Assembly: GCA_002344825.1 (NCBI GenBank)
Contig: DDUN01000054.1
Span: 1-28,550 of the forward strand
Source: Candidatus Multiplicimicrobium inquinatum
GTDB lineage: Bacteria; Omnitrophota; Omnitrophia; Omnitrophales; Aquincolibacteriaceae
Direction: 5' to 3'
Length of the DNA: 28,550 bases
The number at the start of each line of letters is the position of its first letter. Position 1 is the first letter of the stretch. A program made the translations under genes and the position numbers. This document shows positions 16,188-24,368 of the stretch, one piece after another. A model generated the notes under the pieces. That model did not search any database and was not told where the DNA came from. It saw only the letters and a list, made by a program, of their open reading frames with translations.

Positions 16188-16999
16188 TCCTAGATGATAT
16201 TTTAACGAAAAAGCGGAAAGATCTTGAAGAGCTGAAAATGCGTCTGCCTTTGGCGCGTCTTCAAAAGATCGCGGAATCCCGCACAACCTTTATCCGCAGA
16301 AATTTCAAGCAGGCGCTTCAAAATACTAAAAAAATAAACATCATCGCCGAATTAAAAAAAGCATCACCGTCAGAAGGATTGTTGCGTGAAGATTTTCAGC
16401 CGATGCGTCTTGCTGAAATCTATGAGATCAGCGGAGCCAGTGCGATTTCAATCCTGACCGAGCCGCATTATTTTATGGGGCGGTCCAGCTATCTGAAAAC
16501 GGTCAGACAGGTAACTTCCATCCCGCTGCTGCGGAAAGATTTTATTTTTGAGCGTTACCAAATTTATGAGACCGCCATTTTGGAAGCAGACGCTTTTTTG
16601 CTTATCTCTTCCTTATTGTCGGAAGAGGAACTGCGTGATTTTATTGTTTTGGGAAAAAGCTTGGGGATGGACGCCTTGGTTGAAGTTCACTCAGATGAAG
16701 ATTTGCATAAAGCGCTTGCCGCAGGCGGGGAGATTATTGGGATCAATAATCGGAATTTGCGGACGCTGGAAGTTAATCCCCGTAATGCGGAGCGGTTGAT
16801 TCCGCATATTCCTGCGGGGAAAGTCATTGTAGTTGAGAGCGGACTTAAAACTCATGATGAGATTTTAAGTTATAAAAGCATCGGAACTCACGCGTTTCTG
16901 ATCGGTCGAACCTTTATGAAGTCGCCGGATATCGCGCAAACATTTCATCAGCTTTTAGGAAAGCATAACGCGACTTTGATTGAGGGGACTCATGGCTAA
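16184..16999 (+). CDS. trpC: Indole-3-glycerol phosphate synthase
   Basis: TrpC closes the indole ring, converting CdRP to indole-3-glycerol phosphate with loss of CO2 and water. The TIM-barrel hallmarks are IIAELKKASPSEG (E56, K58), SILTEPHYFMG, LLRKDFIFERYQI, VEVHSDEDL, GINNRNLRTLEVN and VESGLKTHDEI. From ATG 16184 the protein has 271 residues and starts MILDDILTKKRKDL, a normal family N-terminus; an upstream ATG at 16145 would overlap trpD by 43 bases and adds unrelated residues. It is a separate gene, not the TrpC-TrpF fusion seen in enterobacteria. It overlaps trpF by eight bases. Confidence 0.96.
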   Translation: MILDDILTKKRKDLEELKMRLPLARLQKIAESRTTFIRRNFKQALQNTKKINIIAELKKASPSEGLLREDFQPMRLAEIYEISGASAISILTEPHYFMGRSSYLKTVRQVTSIPLLRKDFIFERYQIYETAILEADAFLLISSLLSEEELRDFIVLGKSLGMDALVEVHSDEDLHKALAAGGEIIGINNRNLRTLEVNPRNAERLIPHIPAGKVIVVESGLKTHDEILSYKSIGTHAFLIGRTFMKSPDIAQTFHQLLGKHNATLIEGTHG

Positions 17000-17633
17000 G
17001 GTCAAAATTTGCGGGAACACCAATTTGGTTGATATTGAAAAAGCCATCAGTCACGGCGCTGACTATTTGGGTCTTATTTTCGTTCCCGGAAGTAAACGCT
17101 TTGTGAGCCGTGACCAAGCACGAGAGCTGGTCTTGGGCGGTGCGGGCTTTGAAAAGTTTGTGGGTGTTTTTTTTAATCAATCAAAAGAAGATGTTGAAGC
17201 TGTCGCGGAATTTGTTGGATTGAAATGGCTTCAGTTTCATGGCGATGAAACATCCCGATATTGCAGTTATTTCATGCAAAAAGGCTACTCAGTCATTAAA
17301 ACCTTTCGTATTCAAGACTCAAGATCACTATTGCGTATGGATGAATACGATGTGACTGCTTATTTATTCGATACGTTTTCAAAAACATCAAAAGGCGGCA
17401 CTGGCCAAACTTTTGATTGGTCGTTGATTCAGGATAAGCCGTATGTTCATGAAAAGCTATTCTTAGCCGGCGGTCTGCATTTGGGCAATCTCAAGGACGC
17501 GTTACAGACTATTCGTCCGTTTGCTGTAGATGTCGCCAGCGGCGTTGAAGCATCGCCCGGTTTAAAGGATCACTCGAAGCTTCAACAGTTCATTCAAACC
17601 GCACATGGGATGAACAGTCATGTCCCGACTTGA
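16992..17633 (+). CDS. trpF: Phosphoribosylanthranilate isomerase
   Basis: TrpF carries out the Amadori rearrangement of phosphoribosylanthranilate to CdRP. The catalytic C7 (KICGNTN) and D127 (LFDTFSK) are in place, with WLQFHGDE, GGTGQTFDW, LAGGL and VDVASGVEASPG typical of the family. ATG 16992 is preceded by GAGGGG (16982-16987) at four-base spacing and yields 213 residues; an in-frame TTG at 16980 is a worse start. The gene overlaps trpC by eight bases and the downstream histidine kinase by 14. trpB and trpA, which normally follow, are missing from this operon. Confidence 0.95.
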   Translation: MAKVKICGNTNLVDIEKAISHGADYLGLIFVPGSKRFVSRDQARELVLGGAGFEKFVGVFFNQSKEDVEAVAEFVGLKWLQFHGDETSRYCSYFMQKGYSVIKTFRIQDSRSLLRMDEYDVTAYLFDTFSKTSKGGTGQTFDWSLIQDKPYVHEKLFLAGGLHLGNLKDALQTIRPFAVDVASGVEASPGLKDHSKLQQFIQTAHGMNSHVPT

Positions 17634-18798
17634 AGAAAGACGCGCTTTTTTAAAGCGCTTATCCAAAAACCTGGATAACGTTGATAAGAAAACCTTGTTG
17701 GCGCATCTATTGGATGAGTCAGACGGGTATGAGTCACTGGTGGGTTTGTTACAGCTTCTTGACGAGGGCATTTTAATCGTATCCGATCAAGGGGAAGTTG
17801 AACTAATGAATTCTTCCGCCCGAAAGATTTTAGGATTGAGCGCCAAGCCCGGGCAGCCGTTTTGGGCTGATCTGGAAGATTCTGACTTGAAGAGTTTTTT
17901 TGAACACCAGCTTCAACGTATTCATTCTGAGGTTCTGCAAACGGTTCGGGTGCTTAGCCCTCGGGAACGCAATCTGAAAGTCCATATTCACCCTAAGGTT
18001 TTGAGTAAGCCCGTGCGTCACTTAATCAGTATTACTGACTTAACGCATTCGCTTTTACCGGAAGTAGAGCGTATGGCGCGCCGCCGCTTTGAAGCATTGA
18101 TTCGTTTAACCGGCGGTTTAGCGCATGAAATCGGAAATCCGTTGAATGCGATGTCTCTGCATTCTGAAATTTTAAAAAAGCAAATTGAGAAGATTAAAGA
18201 CTCATCGAAGGACCGTCTGCAAGATACGGTTCAAATTATTCAGGATGAAATCCGCCGGCTTGACCGCATTGTCCGCAATTTTCTCAAGACCACAAGGCGA
18301 ACTCCCTTGCGTTTCCAGATGCTTAATCTGAGCGGAATTATTCAGGATGTTTTGAGAGTGATGAAGCCATCTCTGGAAGAACATGATATTCGTCTCGAGA
18401 TTTCAATTCCTGAGCGCGTTGAGTTTTTTCTTGATGAAGAGCGCATGCGTTCTTTATTTATGAATTTGATTCAGAATGCCATCGAAGCGATGCCTGAGGG
18501 AGGGTGCCTGACGATCCATGTATCCGCAAAAGGGCAAACCGCAAAAATTGAAATTCAGGATACCGGCAAAGGGATTGACGCGCAGGATTTGCCGCATATT
18601 TTTGAAGCCTATTTCACTACGAAAGAGCATGGATCAGGGCTCGGTTTAATGTTTGTTTATGACGCGATTCACGATCACGGCGGAAAAATAAATGTGCAAA
18701 GCCAACTTGGAAAAGGCACCTGCTTTGAGATGACTTTACCTTTGCGCCGCTCCAACCTGCAGATTCACCATACTGCGAATCAGACGACGGGGGATTAG
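17620..18798 (+). CDS. Soluble PAS-type sensor histidine kinase, NtrB-like
   Basis: This is a 392-residue histidine kinase without any membrane segment, so it should sense a cytoplasmic signal. Residues about 38-140 look like a PAS domain (GILIVSDQGEVELMNSSARKILG). The HisKA H-box is GLAHEIGNPLNAM with H169 as the phospho-acceptor. The ATPase domain has the N-box (LIQNAIEAMPEGG), G1 (IQDTGKGID), the F-box (IFEAYFTTK) and G2 (GSGLGL, 338-343). The start ATG at 17620 lies within the last codons of trpF (14-base overlap); there is no other usable start because an in-frame TGA is at 17611. The NtrC-type regulator gene follows after two bases, so they form a pair. The layout is that of NtrB/AtoS-like kinases; the ligand is unknown. 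Confidence 0.93.
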   Translation: MSRLEERRAFLKRLSKNLDNVDKKTLLAHLLDESDGYESLVGLLQLLDEGILIVSDQGEVELMNSSARKILGLSAKPGQPFWADLEDSDLKSFFEHQLQRIHSEVLQTVRVLSPRERNLKVHIHPKVLSKPVRHLISITDLTHSLLPEVERMARRRFEALIRLTGGLAHEIGNPLNAMSLHSEILKKQIEKIKDSSKDRLQDTVQIIQDEIRRLDRIVRNFLKTTRRTPLRFQMLNLSGIIQDVLRVMKPSLEEHDIRLEISIPERVEFFLDEERMRSLFMNLIQNAIEAMPEGGCLTIHVSAKGQTAKIEIQDTGKGIDAQDLPHIFEAYFTTKEHGSGLGLMFVYDAIHDHGGKINVQSQLGKGTCFEMTLPLRRSNLQIHHTANQTTGD

Positions 18799-18800
18799 CC

Positions 18801-20168
18801 ATGGCCAACTTTCAGTCTATTCTCATTGTTGACGACGACGAAAACTCACTTAAAGGGTTAGCGCGTTATTTGGAGAATATGGAGTATGACGTTCTTACGG
18901 CCAGCAATGCTTTGCAGGCGATTGATGTGTTTCGTCTTGAAAAGCCGGATTTGGTTTTGTCGGATGTGAAAATGCCCGGAATGAGCGGGTCTGACCTTTT
19001 GGATAAACTTTTAGAAATCCATCCTTCGGCAAAAGTGATTTTAATGACTGCCTACGGCAGTGTTGAAGACGCGGTGAAGGCCATTAAAAAAGGGGCCTTC
19101 TATTATTTGCAAAAGCCGGTCAATTTGGACGAGCTTGAGCTTTTAATCAAAAAAGCATTTTCAAGTAAGCTTTTAGAAGAAGAAAACCGTGAATTGAAAC
19201 GAGAGTTATTCGCGCAGAAATTTGATGACGGAGAAATGGTTGCCGAGTCATCAAAAATGAAAGAGCTCTTAAAGGTCGTGGATAAAATAGCTCATTCTCA
19301 ATCAACTGTTTTGATTGAGGGTGAAAGCGGCACCGGAAAAGAATTAATAGCGCACCGCATTCACCGCCTGAGCCAACGTTCGCAAAACCCATTTATTCCG
19401 GTTCATTGCGCCGCTTTGACAGACACCTTGCTTACGAGCGAGCTATTCGGTCATGAAAAAGGAGCCTTCACAGGCGCGCTCGATCGCAAGCAGGGCCGTT
19501 TTGAGCGCGCGCATCAGGGAACTTTGTTTTTGGATGAAATGGGAGAGATTTCAAAAGATACTCAGGTGAAGCTTTTGCGTGTTTTGCAAGAAGGTGAATT
19601 TGAGCGCGTCGGCGGAGCAAAAACAATCAAGGTTGACGTGCGTGTTGTCGCGGCGACAAACCGTCATTTGCTGGAGGAAGTCAAAGCCGGGCGATTCCGT
19701 GAGGATTTGTATTACCGTATTAACGTGATTTATATCAAGGTTCCGCCTTTACGCGAGCGCAAAGAAGATATTCCGCCGCTTGTGCATAATTTTATCCGGC
19801 AGTTTTCAAAAGCAAACGGCAAAAAATTAACCGGCATTGATAAGAAAGCAATGGACCTTTTGGTGGCGTATGATTGGCCGGGTAATATTCGTGAATTGAA
19901 GAATATTATTGAGCGCATGATTGTTTTAAGTTCAGAATCGGTTTTGCAGTCCGATCTTGTTCCGGATGATATTCGATCTTTTTATCCCAAAGCCGCGGTT
20001 TTGGATAATAGTGCACCGGCTTCTTTAAGTGAAGTTGAGAAGGATCTTATTCTGCGCACTTTAAAGGTGCATCATGGTAATAAGTCGTCTGCGGCCCAAG
20101 CATTGGGCATTTCGCGGCGAACTCTCTATCGTAAGATTGAAGAGTATCGAATTCCCGAAAACTCTTAG
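18801..20168 (+). CDS. NtrC-family sigma-54-dependent response regulator
   Basis: This 455-residue transcription activator has the three NtrC domains. The receiver domain (1-about 118) has the acidic pocket DDD (11-13), phospho-acceptor D55 (SDVKMPG), T83 and K105. The AAA+ domain has Walker A GESGTGKE (172-179), the sigma-54 contact loop GAFTGA (219-224) and Walker B LFLDEMGEI. The C-terminal Fis-type helix-turn-helix reads GNKSSAAQALGISRRTLYRKIEEY. The intact GAFTGA loop implies action on sigma-54 RNA polymerase. The phosphodonor is probably the adjacent kinase. GGGGGA precedes the ATG. Downstream lies a weak terminator and then a sigma-54-like sequence ahead of dnaK, but the regulon cannot be read from this window. 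Confidence 0.95.
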   Translation: MANFQSILIVDDDENSLKGLARYLENMEYDVLTASNALQAIDVFRLEKPDLVLSDVKMPGMSGSDLLDKLLEIHPSAKVILMTAYGSVEDAVKAIKKGAFYYLQKPVNLDELELLIKKAFSSKLLEEENRELKRELFAQKFDDGEMVAESSKMKELLKVVDKIAHSQSTVLIEGESGTGKELIAHRIHRLSQRSQNPFIPVHCAALTDTLLTSELFGHEKGAFTGALDRKQGRFERAHQGTLFLDEMGEISKDTQVKLLRVLQEGEFERVGGAKTIKVDVRVVAATNRHLLEEVKAGRFREDLYYRINVIYIKVPPLRERKEDIPPLVHNFIRQFSKANGKKLTGIDKKAMDLLVAYDWPGNIRELKNIIERMIVLSSESVLQSDLVPDDIRSFYPKAAVLDNSAPASLSEVEKDLILRTLKVHHGNKSSAAQALGISRRTLYRKIEEYRIPENS

Positions 20169-20185
20169 CCATTACGCAACACTAA

Positions 20186-20215
20186 CTGTGCCATTGTGGC
20201 GCAGATGTCTTTTTT
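20186..20215 (+). terminator. Possible intrinsic terminator after the response regulator
   Basis: CTGTGCCA (20186-20193) and TGGCGCAG (20197-20204) can pair over eight positions with one G-U wobble around a 3-base loop. TTTTTT follows at 20210-20215 after five bases. The gap before the T-tract and the tight loop make it a weak candidate. Confidence 0.45.
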
Positions 20216-20246
20216 AAGTCGGCTAAATCTCTTCTTATTTAATTCT

Positions 20247-20273
20247 GTAACCCATTTAAATTAATATGGTTAC
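20247..20273. repeat. Dyad in the dnaK leader
   Basis: GTAACCCAT (20247-20255) and ATGGTTAC (20266-20273) are inverted repeats with one extra C in the left arm and a 10-base AT-rich centre. It lies about 25 bases upstream of the possible -24/-12 element. It could be a protein-binding site or chance. Confidence 0.4.
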
Positions 20274-20298
20274 GCCTATTATTTGTTATTTTTTTTCA

Positions 20299-20314
20299 TG
20301 GCATAAGAATTGTA
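20299..20314 (+). promoter_or_regulatory. Possible sigma-54 (-24/-12) promoter of dnaK
   Basis: TGGCAT-AAGAA-TTGTA resembles the consensus TGGCAC-N5-TTGCA with correct spacing, but the conserved C of the -12 GC is T. A sigma-70 reading is also possible, with TTGTTA (20283-20288) and AAGAAT (20306-20311) at 17-base spacing. No CIRCE element is seen in the 190-base gap 20169-20358. The Shine-Dalgarno AAGGAG (20344-20349) precedes dnaK. Confidence 0.3.
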
Positions 20315-20358
20315 ATTAAGTGTTATCGCAATAGTTCTCAATTAAGGAGCATAAGATT

Positions 20359-22263
20359 ATGGCTAAAGTATTAGGTATCGATTTAGGAACAACGAATTCA
20401 TGTATGGCAATTATCGAAGCGGGAGAAACGAAGGTTATTGCCAATAAAGAGGGTAATCGCACGACTCCGTCGATTGTTGCTTTTACTAAAACCGGTGAAC
20501 GCATTGTCGGTCAGGCCGCCAAGCGTCAGGCTGTAACTAATCCTGAAAATACGGTTTTTAGCGCGAAACGTTTTATCGGTCGCCGCTTTGAAGAAACGGA
20601 ATCCGACCGTAAGATGGTTGCTTTCAAAGTGAATAAGGGCAAGCACGGCGAAGCGGTCATCCAGGTTCCCCAAGAAAACCGTGAATTTACGCCGCCTGAA
20701 ATTTCAGCCATGGTTCTTCAGAAGCTGAAAAGCGACGCGGAAGCCTTTTTGGGTGAAAAAATCACACAAGCAGTCATCACGGTTCCGGCGTATTTCAACG
20801 ACTCACAGCGTCAGGCAACCAAAGATGCAGGACAAATCGCCGGCCTCGAAGTACTGCGCATTATCAATGAGCCTACCGCTGCCGCGCTTGCATACGGATT
20901 AGACAAGAAAAAAGACGAAAAGATTGCCGTGTATGATTTGGGAGGCGGAACTTTCGACGTTTCCATTCTGGAAATCGGCGATGGTGTGTTTGAAGTTAAA
21001 GCCACCAACGGTGATACGCATTTGGGCGGCGATGATTTCGACCAAATTGTGATCGCTTGGCTTACGGAAGAATTTAAAAAATCCGAAGGAATTGATTTAA
21101 GCAAAGACAAAATGGCAATTCAGCGCCTTAAAGAAGCGGCTGAAAAAGCGAAATGCGAACTCTCGACGTCTCAATCGACGGAAATTAATTTGCCGTTTAT
21201 CACGGCTGACGCATCCGGACCGAAGCATTTGCTTTTGACTTTGTCACGCGCCAAGCTGGAACAGCTTTGCCATGATTTAATTGAACGCACAGTACAGCCT
21301 TGCGTTCAGGCCTTAAAGGACGCAGGATTGAGCGCTTCGGATATCAATGAGGTTATTTTGGTCGGCGGTATGACGCGCATGCCCGCGGTTGTTCAAAAGG
21401 TAAAATCCATTTTTGGAAAAGAGCCGCATCAGGGTGTTAATCCCGATGAAGTGGTTGCGGTCGGTGCCGCAATTCAGGGCGGAGTTCTGCAGGGCGACGT
21501 CAAAGACGTGCTTTTGCTTGACGTAACACCGCTTTCGCTCGGCATCGAGACCTTGGGCGGAATTATGACTAAGCTAATTGAGCGGAATACGACGATTCCG
21601 ACTAAGAAATCAGAAATTTTTTCAACTGCCGCGGATAATCAAACTGCCGTCACGGTTAAGGTTTTGCAAGGTGAGCGTGAAATGGCAAATGATAACCGCA
21701 GTCTGGGTGTTTTTAATCTTGAAGGAATTCCGCCGGCCGCACGAGGGGTGCCTCAGGTTGAAGTCACTTTTGATATTGATGCAAACGGAATTGTGCATGT
21801 ATCAGCAAAAGATTTAGGGACCGGTAAGGAACAAAAAATCCGTATCGAGTCTTCTTCCGGACTTTCGAAAGATGAAATTGAGAAGCTTGTGAAAGAGGCT
21901 CAGGCTCATGCGACAGAAGATAAGGAAAAGCATGAGATTATAACGGCGCGTAATCAGCTTGACAGCTTAATTTACGCGACGGAGAAAAGCTTAAAAGAAA
22001 ATGAAAGTAAGGCTACCGCGGAAGAAAAGCAGAAAATTGAAGATGCGGTTAAAGAGGCGCGTGAAGCTTTGAAGACAGACGATAAAGCCAAAATCGATGC
22101 AGCGACTCAGGCAATATCGGCAGCTTCTCAGTCGTTTGCTCAAAAAATTTACGCGGAAGCTTCACAGAAGGCTCAGCAACAGCCCGGTGCTGAAGCTAAG
22201 AAGGATGATGCTGTGGATGCGGAATATGAAGTCGTTGATGACGAGGATAAAAAGAAAAAATAG
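20359..22263 (+). CDS. dnaK: Molecular chaperone DnaK (Hsp70)
   Basis: DnaK is an ATP-driven chaperone that binds exposed hydrophobic segments, working with DnaJ and GrpE. The 634-residue length is normal. The nucleotide-binding domain shows GIDLGTTNS near the N-terminus, the phosphate-2 motif DLGGGTFDVS (193-202) and VGGMTRMPAV. The conserved linker DVLLLDVTPLSLGIE precedes the substrate-binding domain, and the C-terminal tail ends EYEVVDDEDKKKK; the EVVD motif is typical of bacterial DnaK. AAGGAG lies nine bases before the ATG. It stands alone: grpE, dnaJ and hrcA are not adjacent, and it has its own strong terminator. Confidence 0.98.
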   Translation: MAKVLGIDLGTTNSCMAIIEAGETKVIANKEGNRTTPSIVAFTKTGERIVGQAAKRQAVTNPENTVFSAKRFIGRRFEETESDRKMVAFKVNKGKHGEAVIQVPQENREFTPPEISAMVLQKLKSDAEAFLGEKITQAVITVPAYFNDSQRQATKDAGQIAGLEVLRIINEPTAAALAYGLDKKKDEKIAVYDLGGGTFDVSILEIGDGVFEVKATNGDTHLGGDDFDQIVIAWLTEEFKKSEGIDLSKDKMAIQRLKEAAEKAKCELSTSQSTEINLPFITADASGPKHLLLTLSRAKLEQLCHDLIERTVQPCVQALKDAGLSASDINEVILVGGMTRMPAVVQKVKSIFGKEPHQGVNPDEVVAVGAAIQGGVLQGDVKDVLLLDVTPLSLGIETLGGIMTKLIERNTTIPTKKSEIFSTAADNQTAVTVKVLQGEREMANDNRSLGVFNLEGIPPAARGVPQVEVTFDIDANGIVHVSAKDLGTGKEQKIRIESSSGLSKDEIEKLVKEAQAHATEDKEKHEIITARNQLDSLIYATEKSLKENESKATAEEKQKIEDAVKEAREALKTDDKAKIDAATQAISAASQSFAQKIYAEASQKAQQQPGAEAKKDDAVDAEYEVVDDEDKKKK

Positions 22264-22284
22264 CGTTCAACCGCGATTTTAGCC

Positions 22285-22319
22285 AAAAAAACCGTCCGGT
22301 AACCCCGGACGGTTTTTTT
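22285..22319 (+). terminator. Strong intrinsic terminator after dnaK
   Basis: CCGTCCGG (22292-22299) and CCGGACGG (22305-22312) form a perfect 8-bp GC-rich stem with a 5-base loop. It is flanked by seven A residues (22285-22291) and seven T residues (22313-22319). The symmetry means it could work in both directions. Confidence 0.93.
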
Positions 22320-22338
22320 GTTTTATGAGAGTCTTCCG

Positions 22339-22367
22339 TTGGAAAGCCGTCCCAAAGCTTCTATAAT
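22339..22367 (+). promoter_or_regulatory. Putative sigma-70-type promoter of the moxR-bat operon
   Basis: TTGGAA (22339-22344, four of six matches) and a perfect TATAAT (22362-22367) are separated by 17 bases. Predicted transcription starts near 22374, giving a leader of about 70 bases before the moxR ATG. It lies directly downstream of the dnaK terminator, so the Bat cluster is an independent unit. Confidence 0.65.
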
Positions 22368-22444
22368 GTCGCAATTGAAATCATTGCCATCATGAATAAT
22401 TTAATCGTCAATTCGTCTCTTTAATAAGATCCAGGAGGACATTT

Positions 22445-23443
22445 ATGGGCTTTTCCGATGTTTCAATTCAGGAAGTTAATGCCAAGGTGCGTGATGCGAG
22501 CTCCGTACTGCGTGATCTGGCCCGCGAGGTCGGGCGTGCGATTGTGGGACAAGAATATATGGTTTCACGATTATTGATGGCAATGCTTGCTGACGGACAC
22601 GTCTTAATTGAAGGTGTTCCGGGCTTAGCAAAAACAATGACGGTAAAGACGCTCTCTGAGGCGGTTAAAGCCAGTTTTGCGCGTATCCAGTTTACGCCTG
22701 ATCTTTTGCCGGCGGATATCATCGGCACGATGGTTTTTAACCCTAAAGACGGCACATTTTCAACGAAACGCGGACCGGTTTTTGCCAATGTGGTTTTAGC
22801 GGACGAAATTAACCGTTCACCATCGAAAGTGCAAAGCGCTCTTCTTGAAGCTATGCAGGAAAAGCAGGTTACCGTGGGCGGAGAAACCTTTCCCTTACCG
22901 AAACCATTTCTTGTTTTGGCCACTCAAAACCCTCTTGAGCAAGAGGGAACTTATCCGCTGCCGGAAGCCCAGGTGGATCGTTTCATGATGAAGTTGATGG
23001 TGAATTATCCTTCCAAGAAGGAAGAAAAAGAAATTTTGGAACGCATGACTACCGGAAGAAAAATTCAAATTTCACCCGTTATCGACGTTGAAAAAATCAT
23101 GGCGCTTCGAAAATTGCTTCATGAAATTTATATCGATGAAAAAGTGAAAGAATACATCGTTGATTTGGTTTTTGCGACCCGGTACCCCGAAGAGTACAAC
23201 TTAAAAGACTTGAAGCCTTTGATTTCGTGCGGAGGATCGCCGCGCGCGAGTATTATGTTGACGCTTGTCGCGAAGGCGAATGCTTTTATGAATGGGCGCG
23301 GATATGTCACTCCGGATGATGTTAAAGAAATCGGGATGGACGTTTTGCGTCACCGCGTCTTAATTACTTATGAAGCGGAAGCGGAGAACTTAAAATCGGA
23401 AGATATTATCCGTAAAATTTTTGATCAAGTTGAAGTGCCGTGA
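22445..23443 (+). CDS. moxR: MoxR-family AAA+ ATPase
   Basis: MoxR ATPases act as chaperone-like partners of VWA-domain proteins. The 332-residue protein has Walker A GVPGLAKT (57-64), Walker B VVLADEINR (D120, E121), the sensor-1 region LATQNPLEQEGTYPLPEAQ with the VDRF segment, and the C-terminal lid with GGSPRAS. AGGAGG (22433-22438) sits six bases before the ATG, an excellent Shine-Dalgarno. It is the first gene of the cluster moxR-DUF58-batD-like-batA-batBC, the standard aerotolerance/Bat arrangement. The exact role of Bat clusters is still poorly defined; envelope-stress tolerance is the usual proposal. Confidence 0.96.
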   Translation: MGFSDVSIQEVNAKVRDASSVLRDLAREVGRAIVGQEYMVSRLLMAMLADGHVLIEGVPGLAKTMTVKTLSEAVKASFARIQFTPDLLPADIIGTMVFNPKDGTFSTKRGPVFANVVLADEINRSPSKVQSALLEAMQEKQVTVGGETFPLPKPFLVLATQNPLEQEGTYPLPEAQVDRFMMKLMVNYPSKKEEKEILERMTTGRKIQISPVIDVEKIMALRKLLHEIYIDEKVKEYIVDLVFATRYPEEYNLKDLKPLISCGGSPRASIMLTLVAKANAFMNGRGYVTPDDVKEIGMDVLRHRVLITYEAEAENLKSEDIIRKIFDQVEVP

Positions 23444-23492
23444 CGTTTTGCCTCTGAGTTTCACTTAGCCGGCAAAAGGAATTTCTAACGGG

Positions 23493-24368
23493 ATGAATAC
23501 CGCGGAGATACTCAAAAAAGTACGCAAGATTGAAATTCGAACCACCAAATTGGTTAATGACCTTTTTGGCGGAGAATATCAGTCTGTATTTAAAGGGCAG
23601 GGGATTGAGTTTGCCGATGTCCGTGAGTATGTTCCCGGCGACGATATCCGCTCGATTGACTGGAATGTCACCGCGCGTTCCGATCGCGCTTTTATTAAAA
23701 AGTACATCGAAGAACGAGAACTGACCGTCATTTTTGCCGTCGACATGTCCGGTTCCCAGTATTTCGGTTCCCACTACCGCCTTAAATCTGAAATTGCCGC
23801 CGAAGTGACCGCGCTTCTTTCATTTTCCGCCGTAAAAAATCATGATAAGACCGGGCTTGTCATTTTTACGGATGAAGTTGAGAAATTTGTTCCGGTCAAA
23901 AAAGGTAAAACCCATGTTTTGCGAGTAGTGCGTGAAATATTGGGTTATCGCGCCAAAAAATCAGGCACGCGCATTCAATCCGCCGCGGAGTTTTTAAGCC
24001 GAATTTTAACCCGCACTGCCGTTATCTTTTTTATTTCTGATTTCATGGATCATGATTATGAGCGCGGCCTGAAAGTGCTCAGCCAGCGGCATGACGTCAT
24101 CGCGATTCAAATCAAAGATCCGCTTGAAAGCCGTCTTCCTTCGGCCGGAATTGTTGAGCTGTGCGACAATGAAAGCGGTAAGACAATTCTTCTTGATAGT
24201 TCATCCAAGAAAGTCCGTCATGCGTTTGAGCAATCCGAAGCGACCCGTCTGGAAAAACTCGACTCGCTTTTTAAAAAGTTAGGGATCGATAAAATTTCCA
24301 TTTCATCGGAAGAGTCTTATGTTGAACCGCTGATTCGATTTTTTAAGAAAAGGGAAGGGCGGGCATGA
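23493..24368 (+). CDS. DUF58 / VWA-like protein of the Bat cluster
   Basis: This 291-residue cytosolic protein belongs to the DUF58 family, which is nearly always coupled to MoxR. The family core REYVPGDDIRSIDWNVTAR occupies residues 44-62, followed by a VWA-like fold with the metal-site motif DMSGS (84-88). No signal peptide or membrane helix is seen. The start ATG is 49 bases after moxR, the longest gap in the cluster, with AAGGAA 10-15 bases upstream; I see nothing else in that gap. The 3' end overlaps the next gene by four bases (ATGA). By family association it is a likely MoxR partner. Confidence 0.92.
   Translation: MNTAEILKKVRKIEIRTTKLVNDLFGGEYQSVFKGQGIEFADVREYVPGDDIRSIDWNVTARSDRAFIKKYIEERELTVIFAVDMSGSQYFGSHYRLKSEIAAEVTALLSFSAVKNHDKTGLVIFTDEVEKFVPVKKGKTHVLRVVREILGYRAKKSGTRIQSAAEFLSRILTRTAVIFFISDFMDHDYERGLKVLSQRHDVIAIQIKDPLESRLPSAGIVELCDNESGKTILLDSSSKKVRHAFEQSEATRLEKLDSLFKKLGIDKISISSEESYVEPLIRFFKKREGRA

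Noticed and set aside
20169..20358. CIRCE (HrcA) operator upstream of dnaK
   Set aside because: No TTAGCACTC-N9-GAGTGCTAA-like sequence is present on either strand of this gap.
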